From assembly GCA_937906995.1 (NCBI GenBank), contig CALESB010000002.1, positions 43,664-107,663 on the forward strand: a stretch of DNA of 64,000 nt. Direction: 5' to 3'. The notes under the pieces were generated by a model that worked only from the letters and a program-made list of their open reading frames with translations, was not told where the DNA came from and did not search any database. Of this stretch, positions 42,412 through 50,236 are shown piece by piece. How positions within the stretch are numbered: the first letter of the stretch is position 1; every line of letters begins with the position of its first letter. This DNA is from an uncultured Sutterella sp. (GTDB lineage: Bacteria; Pseudomonadota; Gammaproteobacteria; Burkholderiales; Burkholderiaceae_F). A program made the position numbers and the translations under genes.

Positions 42412-43199
42412 TGCAAATTAGAGGGGCCTTTGCAGATGTGGCTCGATCCTTGTCTTGGATTATTTTTGCTTATGATGATTTAGCAAAGTTAGCAGCTACT
42501 TATGAGCGTTTAAATCGATTAGAGCTAGGATTAGTCAAGTCCGATGACATTCGAAGCCAACTTCAAAAAAATCAAACATGTTTGGAATCTAAAGTAACGA
42601 TTAAGGGACTGTTAAATTTACCTATTTTGAGTCCATTGAGGAGCCAACGTCGACTTTGTGTTGATTTAGAAGCCTATCCAGGAGAGTTGGTTGTCTTGAA
42701 TGGGGCCTCTGGTGTTGGAAAGAGCACGGTATTAAAAGTCGCGTCGGGCTTTTATTCTGATTTCGAGGGACAAGTTAAAACTCCCAAAAACACCTTATGG
42801 TTACCGCAGACCAGCTATATTTTTAGTGGAACTTTGCGATCTAATTTAGCCTACCCCCAATCTGCTTCAACCTTAAACGATAAAGAAGCGACGGATCTTT
42901 TAAAAACACTTTCATTAGAACATCTAATCTCATCCCTCGATGAAGTTTGCGACTGGAGTTCAACGCTTTCTGGTGGTGAACAACAAAGGGTTTGTCTAGG
43001 CCGAATCTTTATTAATCAACCTTCTATGGTGTTGATGGATGAGAGTTTCTCCGGTTTAGATGATGCAACTGCCACTCGTCTTTTGCATGAACTGAAACAA
43101 AATCTACGAAAAACAATTTTGGTACTTGTTACCCATCAACAAGCTTTATTAGCACTAGCTGATCGCGTTTATACCCTAAAGACAAAGGAGTTTTCCTAA
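42411..43199 (+). CDS. SbmA/YddA-type ABC protein, ATPase half (frame-split)
   Basis: 262 residues, starting at an ATG that overlaps the previous stop (TGATG). The first 40 residues, MQIRGAFADVARSLSWIIFAYDDLAKLAAT, are the last membrane part of the family, followed by the ATPase: Walker A GASGVGKST near residue 102, Q-loop LPQTSYIFSGTLRSNL, signature LSGGEQQRV, Walker B MVLMDESFSGLD and H-loop VTHQ. All motifs are intact, so selection seems to keep it. Translation may use coupling at TGATG or frameshifting to make the full chain. The end overlaps the next gene as TAATG. Confidence 0.82.
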   Translation: MQIRGAFADVARSLSWIIFAYDDLAKLAATYERLNRLELGLVKSDDIRSQLQKNQTCLESKVTIKGLLNLPILSPLRSQRRLCVDLEAYPGELVVLNGASGVGKSTVLKVASGFYSDFEGQVKTPKNTLWLPQTSYIFSGTLRSNLAYPQSASTLNDKEATDLLKTLSLEHLISSLDEVCDWSSTLSGGEQQRVCLGRIFINQPSMVLMDESFSGLDDATATRLLHELKQNLRKTILVLVTHQQALLALADRVYTLKTKEFS

Positions 43200-44029
43200 T
43201 GCTGAATCAATACGTCCCTTTTCCTCGATATGAAAATGCTGTTTTCATAGGCGATACAGCAGTTTCGATTTTATCTGCTATGAGAATTTATGCTAAAGCT
43301 TTAATCGGAGGTGAGTTACCCAATATGGAACGATACTATCCTCAAGAAAAGCTTTTGGAATGCACGGCGTGCTTTATGAATGACCTACGGGTTTTGACAT
43401 GCGCTATCAGTCATGGTGATATCGACTACATTTTGCTCGAGGATAACGGTAAAGAGGAACTTAATCCAGCTCATAGGGCCGAGGAACTTAAGGCCTTAGG
43501 TTATGAGGTCCGGGTATTGAGGGTAAGCGATCCCATCAATTCCCTTAAAGAAGCTGGGGATTTATTTAACGAGCCTCAGCGTGCACAGCGTGTTATTCGC
43601 AATTATGAAAAAAGTTTGGAAAGTTTGGCAGAACGTATACGGTCAACAGTGCCTAGAAAAGCCCTCCTTATTTTAACAATCCGAAATCCAATCACATTTG
43701 ATCTTTACCGTTTTGCACTTTCCAATCAGTCAGAAATGGCAAAAACATTTTTAACAGATCTGAATATTTCACCAGTTGCCCCTGATGGTCAAAATTTAAT
43801 TGAAGGTCTTGTTGAAATAAACGATCCCACCTTTATCGAAAAACTGGATTTTGACTTTATTGCCTTATTAGGCGATGTAGAGGGAGGACTTTTATTTTTA
43901 CAACAGGGGAATCGATCCATAACAAAACAGATATTTAGCTTGCCTTACTACGCCAAACCGCTAGAAGTTAAAAAGCCTGAAGTCACTTATTTATGGCTTG
44001 AAGCGTTAGATCGTTTGCATCAAAAGTGA
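43199..44029 (+). CDS. signal-less periplasmic-binding-protein-fold protein (class III)
   Basis: 276 residues. Two Rossmann-like lobes joined by a long helix are suggested by the pattern of siderophore/haem/B12-binding proteins (FepB/BtuF type): an early DTAVSIL, then ISHGDIDYILLED, the long helix SDPINSLKEAGDLFNEPQRAQRVIRNYEKSLESLAERI, then PRKALLILTIRNP and DFDFIALLGD. Unlike all those proteins it has no signal peptide and no lipobox; the start is fixed by TAATG overlap with the ABC gene. It would stay in the cytosol. I do not know a described family that fits; it may receive or process the imported ligand. Confidence 0.6.
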   Translation: MLNQYVPFPRYENAVFIGDTAVSILSAMRIYAKALIGGELPNMERYYPQEKLLECTACFMNDLRVLTCAISHGDIDYILLEDNGKEELNPAHRAEELKALGYEVRVLRVSDPINSLKEAGDLFNEPQRAQRVIRNYEKSLESLAERIRSTVPRKALLILTIRNPITFDLYRFALSNQSEMAKTFLTDLNISPVAPDGQNLIEGLVEINDPTFIEKLDFDFIALLGDVEGGLLFLQQGNRSITKQIFSLPYYAKPLEVKKPEVTYLWLEALDRLHQK

Positions 44030-44400
44030 TGTCTTATTGCGTATTGAAAAAATGTTGTCAAAAAACAACAACAGAAGAATTGACTGGAATTTGTAATGAA
44101 TTTTCTTTCAGTTAAAACACGGAGGTAACTATTGAATTTTTAAAAAGAATTTTATTGCTCACACTTAGCAAGTAAAAGCTATAAGTGTTATCCATTAAAA
44201 ATTTACATTTTTTTTATGTAACAGAGAATTTACAGACAAAAGCTTGCTCTTTTCTGTCAGTAATATTAGAAATTGCGATTCATTATCAAGTGTAGTAGTG
44301 CATTAATTCAAATGCATTGATGAATGAATAGCTAAATGAGGAAAGGCGGTTATTGCTAGCAGCTTTTCTGAACAATAATCTTCCATATGAAAGAACAATT
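44030..44400. other. AT-rich intergenic region before the autotransporter
   Basis: About 370 bases without a gene. A hairpin (44232-44243 with 44246-44257, ten of twelve pairs) and two small ones (GTTGT/ACAAC near 44053-44068) are visible, none with a clean U tract. It must contain the autotransporter promoter and the end of the ABC operon transcript. Confidence 0.35.
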
Positions 44401-46554
44401 ATGAATAGCAAAATGACTTTGACGGCCGTGTTGGTGGCCAGTTTATTCTCCGCTCAGGCAATGGCTGGTGTTGTTGCCAACGAAATCCGATCTGATCAAG
44501 GTTTCTTGACAGTATCTAAAGGTGACTTTGATCAGGCTTTGGCTAACTCTAAAGATGGGAAGGATGGACACATTCCAGGTTTGGTAAAACTTAGCTACTG
44601 GAACCCCTCAGGCCAGGGCAACGGTGTTTTGACTTTAGATATGAATGGTCAAAACTATGAAATGACCAAGATTCGCGTTGCAGAAATGAGTGGTTTTGCT
44701 AAAGCTCAGCGTAAAGCCTATTTCAACTTCACCAATACGAAGTTGACATTAACTGACAGTATCGAGTTCAGCAATGCTGCTGTTTCTCTTCCTAAAGAGG
44801 GAGATTTACCTGAAGTTGATACTATTCAGTCCACAAATGCTGTCAAACTTGATAAAAGTCACTTAGTTGGTAACGTAGTCAATGTCTATCAATCTTGGAG
44901 AGGCGGTAACTTTACCAACAATAGTCTAAGTAGCAAAACAAGTATTTTCTTAACGGATGGATCTAGCTGGCAGGGCGATCTCATTGACAGAGTGAATGAA
45001 AAGGAACTCAGTGGTTCAAGTTCTGTCAAAGCAGAAAATGTGCATGGCGAATATATTGTCAGCTTGAAGAATGGTTCCTCTTGGGTTGGTGGTGTTTCAG
45101 TTGCAGAAAACTCCACAACTGAAGTCATGCTAGATGCTAGCTCTTCTTGGACTGTTAATAAAGACTCTAAGGTTAACACCATTAAATTTGATGGTGCAGC
45201 ACGTGAGGCAGCCAAGCAAGGTGTAGTGCTAGCTCAAGATGTGACATTGACGATTGCTAACGGTAAGGAAGCAAGCTCCATCGCCAACCTCAAGTCCGAA
45301 GCCGACTCCGCTCTCGCTGTTGAAAATGCTACAGTTACGATCGCTAATGCTTCTGGCAACACCAATGTTGTTTTGAACGAAAAGGGTCAAGTTAAGATTG
45401 ACGCTGCTGCCGATAAGGTCAATGCTAAGTTCAACACGCTTGAGGGCACGAAGTTCACAACGGCTGACAATGTTAAGGCTGATGTCGAAGTGTCTGGGAA
45501 GTTGGTTGACGCCAAGGGCATGAACGCTGTTATCGAAGAATTCAATAAGAATCAATCTTATGAAGGTAAGGGCTCTGTTTTGTTCTCTGGTGGCTTTATT
45601 GCTGACGATCGAATCGGCTATGTTGGCGAAGATGGCAAGTTTGTCCAAACTGCTTCTAAGACCAATGCCAAGTTAGTGTCTATTGGCGAAAGCACGGCTG
45701 TGACGATGATGCAATGGCGTGCAGAAGCCGATGATATGGCTCAACGTATGGGTGAATTGCGCAACAACGATGGCGCAGTTGGCCTTTGGGCTCGCACCTA
45801 CGGTGGTAAGGCTGAAGCTGACCACGTTTCCAACAAGTACAACGGTATCCAAGTGGGTGCAGATACTCAAATTGGTGCTGAAGGTGTGAAGCATTTTGTT
45901 GGGGGTGCCTTCTCTTATAACAAGGGTGATGCCGACTTCATCAATGGTTCTGGCGACAACTATATGGCTTCTTTGACGGCTTATAGCACCTGGATCTATG
46001 AAGGTGGTTCTTACCTTGATGTCTCTGCCAAGTGGGGTAAGCTCACTAATGAATTCGATATCGGTCCGGCTGATGCAAATCTCGCTGGCAAGTTCAACAC
46101 GCACGGTATTGCCATGTCTGTTGAAACTGGTCATCGTTTCCCGGTTGGCTCCTTAGCTTATGTTGAGCCGCAATTGGCATTCACGGCCTCTCATATTTCC
46201 GGTGAACGCTATGAAGCTAACCAAGGCGTCACGATTGAGCAAGACTCTATCGATTCTTATGTTGCCCGAGTTGGTGTTCAAGCAGGCTTGAACTGCCCGG
46301 ATAATGTTGGTTCTTTGTTTGTACGCGCTTCTTACCTCTATGACTTTGACGGTGAAACGTCTACCACGGGTCGTTCTGCTAAGAATGTTGGTACTTTCGA
46401 TCAAGACTTCGGCGGTGGTTGGTATGAGTTGGGCGTTGGTATGAACGTCAACTTCACGAAGAACTTCCACGGTTATGCAGACTTCGAATACGTGACGGGT
46501 GGCGAAATCAAGACCCCGTACCGTTGGAATGCTGGTGTTCGTTACACGTTCTAA
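44401..46554 (+). CDS. type Va autotransporter
   Basis: 717 residues from the ATG at 44401, where the signal peptide MNSKMTLTAVLVASLFSAQAMAG begins; a longer frame from 44353 is rejected. The passenger at about 25-450 is a beta-helix-like run rich in Asn, Ser and Val; no protease or lipase motif is seen. From about 460 the barrel begins with VTMMQWRAEADDMAQRMGELR and GAVGLWARTYGGKAE, and it ends in NAGVRYTF with the C-terminal Phe needed for Bam recognition. The barrel codons are strongly biased and differ from the AT-rich first part of the passenger, which suggests that passenger and barrel have different histories. Confidence 0.9.
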   Translation: MNSKMTLTAVLVASLFSAQAMAGVVANEIRSDQGFLTVSKGDFDQALANSKDGKDGHIPGLVKLSYWNPSGQGNGVLTLDMNGQNYEMTKIRVAEMSGFAKAQRKAYFNFTNTKLTLTDSIEFSNAAVSLPKEGDLPEVDTIQSTNAVKLDKSHLVGNVVNVYQSWRGGNFTNNSLSSKTSIFLTDGSSWQGDLIDRVNEKELSGSSSVKAENVHGEYIVSLKNGSSWVGGVSVAENSTTEVMLDASSSWTVNKDSKVNTIKFDGAAREAAKQGVVLAQDVTLTIANGKEASSIANLKSEADSALAVENATVTIANASGNTNVVLNEKGQVKIDAAADKVNAKFNTLEGTKFTTADNVKADVEVSGKLVDAKGMNAVIEEFNKNQSYEGKGSVLFSGGFIADDRIGYVGEDGKFVQTASKTNAKLVSIGESTAVTMMQWRAEADDMAQRMGELRNNDGAVGLWARTYGGKAEADHVSNKYNGIQVGADTQIGAEGVKHFVGGAFSYNKGDADFINGSGDNYMASLTAYSTWIYEGGSYLDVSAKWGKLTNEFDIGPADANLAGKFNTHGIAMSVETGHRFPVGSLAYVEPQLAFTASHISGERYEANQGVTIEQDSIDSYVARVGVQAGLNCPDNVGSLFVRASYLYDFDGETSTTGRSAKNVGTFDQDFGGGWYELGVGMNVNFTKNFHGYADFEYVTGGEIKTPYRWNAGVRYTF

Positions 46555-46578
46555 TTTTGACTATTAGAAACGTATAAC

Positions 46579-46627
46579 TTGGCCCTCTATCTGAGTTGTG
46601 ATCCACACTCAAGTAGAGGGCCTTTCT
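46579..46627 (+). terminator. terminator after the autotransporter
   Basis: GGCCCTCTA (46581-46589) pairs with TAGAGGGCC (46614-46622), with an inner TGAGT/ACTCA stem, followed by TTTCTATT. Confidence 0.8.
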
Positions 46628-46671
46628 ATTATGCCGTTCATTCGGTAGCGTATTGTGATTTTTAGTGCAGA

Positions 46672-46809
46672 TTATCGATGGAGGTAATGCTTTAAAAGCC
46701 ATCGACATAGTGACGCTCCTGTGGCTGAAAAAACGCAGATGCATGAGAGCAACGCTAGAGCAATTAAAACGATCAGAGCAAAAAATGCACAGGTGTTAAG
46801 CGCTTGCAT
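46672..46809 (-). CDS. putative 45-residue membrane protein
   Basis: A short frame on the minus strand beginning at 46809, with AGGAG eight bases before the ATG. The product has one clear hydrophobic stretch, NTCAFFALIVLIALALLSC at about 5-23, several cysteines and a basic end (RWLLKHYLHR), the look of a small inner-membrane protein with the tail inside. It lies alone between the autotransporter and purA, reading away from purA. I know no family for it; the strong ribosome site and coherent membrane helix are the only support. Confidence 0.45.
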   Translation of the reverse strand: MQALNTCAFFALIVLIALALLSCICVFSATGASLCRWLLKHYLHR

Positions 46810-47065
46810 AGGGACTATCTCCTGAGGGGGAGTGTATTTGTTATATTTTTGAGTATAGCGCTTTAGCTAATGAGAGCATGAGAATATTTTTCTTTTGTGG
46901 AATCAATTTCTATGCGCTGTAACAAAAAATCGTTTTAAAGTGGCGTAAATCGGCCCTTTAGCTCTTCACAAGCGAGATAAACTCCGTCATAATTACTAAG
47001 TTACGGAGTGTGACATTGAACTGACACTCGCTTAAGAATTTTTAAATAGGTTTCGGGGATAAACA
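46810..47065 (+). promoter_or_regulatory. promoter region of purA
   Basis: About 250 AT-rich bases. It must hold the purA promoter and that of the small minus-strand gene. No clear PurR-type palindrome was recognised. Confidence 0.35.
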
Positions 47066-48361
47066 ATGGCTAAAAATGTTGTTGTTGTCGGCGCCCAGTG
47101 GGGTGACGAGGGTAAAGGTAAGATCGTTGACTGGTTGACCGAAAAGGTTGATGGTGTTGTTCGCTTTAACGGTGGTCACAACGCAGGTCATACGTTGGTC
47201 ATCAATGGTAATAAGACTGTGTTGCGCTTGATCCCGTCAGGCATTATGCATCCGACCATGACTTGCTATTTGGGCAACGGTATCGTCTTCAGTCCCGAAG
47301 CTTTCTTTGGCGAAATCGAACAATTGAAAAAGAGTGGCTGTGAAGCTGAACATCGTTTAAAGGTCTCTGGTAATGCGCCTTTGGTGATGCCTTATCACGT
47401 TGCCTTGGACCATGCTCGCGAAGCTGCTGCCGGCGCTAAGAAGATTGGTACGACGGGGCGTGGCATTGGCCCGACGTATGAAGATAAGGTTTCTCGTCGC
47501 GGTGTTCGTGTTGCTGATCTCTACAATCCGACGCATTTTGCCGATCGCGTTCGTGATGCAATGGACTTGCATAACTTTGTTTTGACACAAAAGCTTGGTG
47601 CTCAAGCTTTGGATGTTAACAAGGTGATCGATGATACGTTGGCATATGCAGACCGTATTAAGCCGATGGTTGTTGACGTTTCATATACGATCAACACGTT
47701 GATGGACCAAGGAAAATCTTTCTTGTTCGAAGGTGCCCAAGGTTCCATGTTGGATATTGACCATGGTACGTATCCGTATGTGACGAGTTCTAATACTGTG
47801 GCTGGCGCTGTCTGCTCTGGTGCTGGCGTTGGTGCTCATCGCATTGACTATGTTTTGGGTATTACGAAGGCTTACTGCACCCGTGTTGGTGAAGGTCCGT
47901 TCCCGACAGAATTGCATGATGAGTTGGGTCAACACTTGCGCGACAAGGGCTTTGAATACGGTGCAGTTACGGGTCGTCCGCGTCGTTGTGGTTGGTTTGA
48001 TGGTGCCGCTATGCGTCGTGCCGTTCAAATCAATGGCTTGCAAGGCTTGGCCGTCATGAAGCTTGACGTTTTGGACGGTCTTGAAACGGTTCGTTTAGGT
48101 GTTGGTTACAAGTACGAAGGTAAGGAAATCGAAGTGATGCCTTACGGTGCTGAAGCCTGCGCACAATGTGAAGTGATCTATGAAGAGTTCCCGGGTTGGG
48201 AACAAAGCACGTACGGTATTACCGATTGGGATCAATTGCCAGAAACAGCCAAGCAATACTTAAAGCGCTTGAGCGAAGTTTCAGGTTGCCCGATCGCCGT
48301 GGTTTCTACGGGTCCGGATCGTGCACATACGATTATGTTAGATAATCCCTTTATCCGCTAA
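47066..48361 (+). CDS. purA: adenylosuccinate synthetase
   Basis: PurA joins IMP and aspartate with GTP to form adenylosuccinate, the first step from IMP to AMP. The N-terminal GAQWGDEGKGKIVDWL with the catalytic Asp, the HNAGHT block, GTTGRGIGPTYEDK and VTGRPRRCGWFD are present. 431 residues, normal length. In related genomes hisZ stands before it; here a long cargo block does. Confidence 0.97.
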   Translation: MAKNVVVVGAQWGDEGKGKIVDWLTEKVDGVVRFNGGHNAGHTLVINGNKTVLRLIPSGIMHPTMTCYLGNGIVFSPEAFFGEIEQLKKSGCEAEHRLKVSGNAPLVMPYHVALDHAREAAAGAKKIGTTGRGIGPTYEDKVSRRGVRVADLYNPTHFADRVRDAMDLHNFVLTQKLGAQALDVNKVIDDTLAYADRIKPMVVDVSYTINTLMDQGKSFLFEGAQGSMLDIDHGTYPYVTSSNTVAGAVCSGAGVGAHRIDYVLGITKAYCTRVGEGPFPTELHDELGQHLRDKGFEYGAVTGRPRRCGWFDGAAMRRAVQINGLQGLAVMKLDVLDGLETVRLGVGYKYEGKEIEVMPYGAEACAQCEVIYEEFPGWEQSTYGITDWDQLPETAKQYLKRLSEVSGCPIAVVSTGPDRAHTIMLDNPFIR

Positions 48362-48376
48362 TTCGTTTTTGAAGGG

Positions 48377-48402
48377 GAGGGCGGATAAATCGCCCTCTTT
48401 TG
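48377..48402 (+). terminator. terminator or attenuator after purA
   Basis: GAGGGCG (48377-48383) pairs with CGCCCTC (48391-48397) over a 7-base loop, followed by T5G. It ends only four bases before the start of the next gene. Confidence 0.7.
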
Positions 48403-48406
48403 TTTT

Positions 48407-48922
48407 ATGACTGATTTATTTATCACTCAAGACCAATATGATGATTTGGTCGAACGTCTGATTTTAGCTGTTGATTCTGACGGTTATCAGTTTGACTCTT
48501 TGTTGTGCTTGGCCCGTGGTGGCATGCGTGTTGGTGACGTCTTTTCACGAGTTCATAATATGCCCTTGGCGATTTTAGCGACAAGCTCTTATCGTGAAGA
48601 GGCCGGTAAAGTACAAGGTGATTTGGATATTGCCTCTTTTATTACGAAAACCGGTGGCGAATTGAAGGGTCGCTTGTTACTTGTTGATGACATGGTCGAC
48701 TCAGGTAAGACGGTGGTTAAGGTTGTTGAGCATTTAAAGAAAGCTTATCCAGCCATTACTGAGATTCGTGTGGCTGTGCTTTGGTGGAAGAGCCACTCTG
48801 TACTCAAACCGGATTATTACGTTGATTTCTTGGATAATAATCCTTGGATTCATCAACCGTTTGAGCGCTATGACGATATGGGTGTTCAACAATTACGCGA
48901 ATTCCGTCACGGTGGCTACTAA
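48407..48922 (+). CDS. phosphoribosyltransferase
   Basis: 171 residues, type I PRTase fold with the PRPP motif LLLVDDMVDSGKT near residue 90 and an early CLARGGMRVGD. Enzymes of this type next to purA salvage purine bases (xanthine/hypoxanthine-guanine PRTase-like). The ATG at 48407 follows the purA terminator hairpin so closely that no Shine-Dalgarno sequence fits; either translation is leaderless from a promoter in the purA end, or read-through mRNA is used. A strong terminator follows. Confidence 0.85.
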   Translation: MTDLFITQDQYDDLVERLILAVDSDGYQFDSLLCLARGGMRVGDVFSRVHNMPLAILATSSYREEAGKVQGDLDIASFITKTGGELKGRLLLVDDMVDSGKTVVKVVEHLKKAYPAITEIRVAVLWWKSHSVLKPDYYVDFLDNNPWIHQPFERYDDMGVQQLREFRHGGY

Positions 48923-48937
48923 TTCTTAGTGGTTTTT

Positions 48938-48970
48938 AAAAAAGCTCTGAAGTCATTCAGGGCTTTTTTC
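48938..48970 (+). terminator. terminator after the phosphoribosyltransferase
   Basis: 13-base stem (48938-48950 with 48957-48969, one G-U) beginning in A6 and ending in T6. Confidence 0.85.
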
Positions 48971-49125
48971 TTTAATTGCTAGTTAAGAAATTCTAAATCT
49001 TCATTTTACAAAATGTAAATATTCAAATTTTCTTTGGATAAGAATGAAAAAAGTCAAAAACAATTTAGGGTTTCTACTGATATTGCCTGAGAATATTAAT
49101 TTAAGTACGTATGATTAGGGGCGTA

Positions 49126-49160
49126 AAAATATGAGGGTACATTGCTCTCATATTTTTTAT
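49126..49160 (+). terminator. second terminator, in the leader of the EamA gene
   Basis: Perfect 10-base stem AAAATATGAG (49126-49135 with 49147-49156), 11-base loop, then TTTATTTAT. Since the previous gene already has its own terminator at 48938-48970, this one must belong to a separate short transcript or act as an attenuator of the gene starting at 49226. Confidence 0.65.
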
Positions 49161-49225
49161 TTATCTAAGCGTTTTGCTTAATAACAATTTGGTTTAACAA
49201 AGAATTGGTGAAAGGAATTCTTTAA

Positions 49226-50128
49226 ATGTCTCAGACACAAAATAAAAAAGTCATGGTGCGTGGCTTTATTTGCGCACTCATGGGTGGGGTCTGCTGGGGG
49301 TTCTCCGGCGCTTGTGGTCAATATTTATTAACCGACTATCAAGCTGACTCTATGTGGTTAACTGTTGTTCGTATGGTATTTGCCGGTATCGCTTTGATGG
49401 CTTGGGCAATTATTTCTCAACGAGACAAATTAGTTGGTATTTTGCAAAACAAGAAGGACTTGATTGACTTGATCGTTTTTGCGATCGTCGGTCTTTTGTT
49501 CGACCAATACGCCTACATGGTAGCCATTGAATATACCAATGCAGGTACGGCTACGGTTCTTCAATATTTAGGCCCAGTTCTTATCATGGCATTCGTTTGC
49601 TTGAAAGCATTACGTTTGCCTCGTCCGCGTGAGGCTTTGGCTATTGTGTGTGCCTTAGGTGGTGTTTTCCTTTTGGCAACGGGTGGTAGCTTTGAAGCAA
49701 TGCAATTGTCTGAAGAAGGCTTGCTCTGGGGTATTTTGGCTGCCTTGGGTTTGGCTTTCTACACGGTTTTACCGGTTCGTATCGTTCCGCGTTGGGGTAG
49801 CGTGGTTGTCACCGGCTATGGTATGTTAATTGGTGGTATTGCTTTGGCTATTTACTGTCGTGCATGGGACTATCAAATTTCATTAGACATGGCTGGCTAT
49901 TTGGCTATTGCCTCTATTGTGTTGATTGGTACGGTCGCAGCCTTTACTTTGTATCTTCAAGGTGTAGCAGACGTTGGTGTTGTTAAGGCCAGTATGTTAG
50001 CTTGTATTGAGCCCGTGAGTGCTGCCGTTTTTGCTGCAGTCTGGTTAGGTACATCCTTTACGTTTACCGACATTATTGGCTTTGTGCTCATCATGTTAAC
50101 GGTCTTCATCCTTGCTCGTAAGGATTAA
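49226..50128 (+). CDS. EamA/DMT-family membrane carrier
   Basis: 300 residues, ten membrane segments in two EamA repeats (GFICALMGGVCWGFSGACGQ at the start, then EEGLLWGILAALGLAFYTVLP for the second). Drug/metabolite carrier family; many members export amino acids or metabolites, the substrate here is unknown. GGAAT before the start is a fair ribosome site. Followed by a strong terminator, and by an amidohydrolase gene that may be functionally linked. Confidence 0.85.
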   Translation: MSQTQNKKVMVRGFICALMGGVCWGFSGACGQYLLTDYQADSMWLTVVRMVFAGIALMAWAIISQRDKLVGILQNKKDLIDLIVFAIVGLLFDQYAYMVAIEYTNAGTATVLQYLGPVLIMAFVCLKALRLPRPREALAIVCALGGVFLLATGGSFEAMQLSEEGLLWGILAALGLAFYTVLPVRIVPRWGSVVVTGYGMLIGGIALAIYCRAWDYQISLDMAGYLAIASIVLIGTVAAFTLYLQGVADVGVVKASMLACIEPVSAAVFAAVWLGTSFTFTDIIGFVLIMLTVFILARKD

Positions 50129-50148
50129 TTAGAAGTTCGTTTTCTTTT

Positions 50149-50189
50149 AAAAAGATCAAGATCTATCAATAGGGATCTTGATCTTTTTT
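50149..50189 (+). terminator. terminator after the EamA gene
   Basis: Perfect 15-base stem AAAAAGATCAAGATC (50149-50163 with 50174-50188), followed by T. Confidence 0.85.
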
Positions 50190-50236
50190 ATTTTTTAGCA
50201 GAAAATTGCGAAAACATTACCCCTTAGGAGTCAGAA

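Noticed and set aside
44232..44257. Hairpin as terminator of the TonB-ABC-PBP operon
   Set aside because: Ten of twelve pairs but no U tract and 200 bases from the last stop.
46508..46744. 78-codon minus-strand frame overlapping the autotransporter end
   Set aside because: No ribosome site, overlaps the barrel end and terminator; the overlapping 45-codon frame at 46672-46809 has better support.
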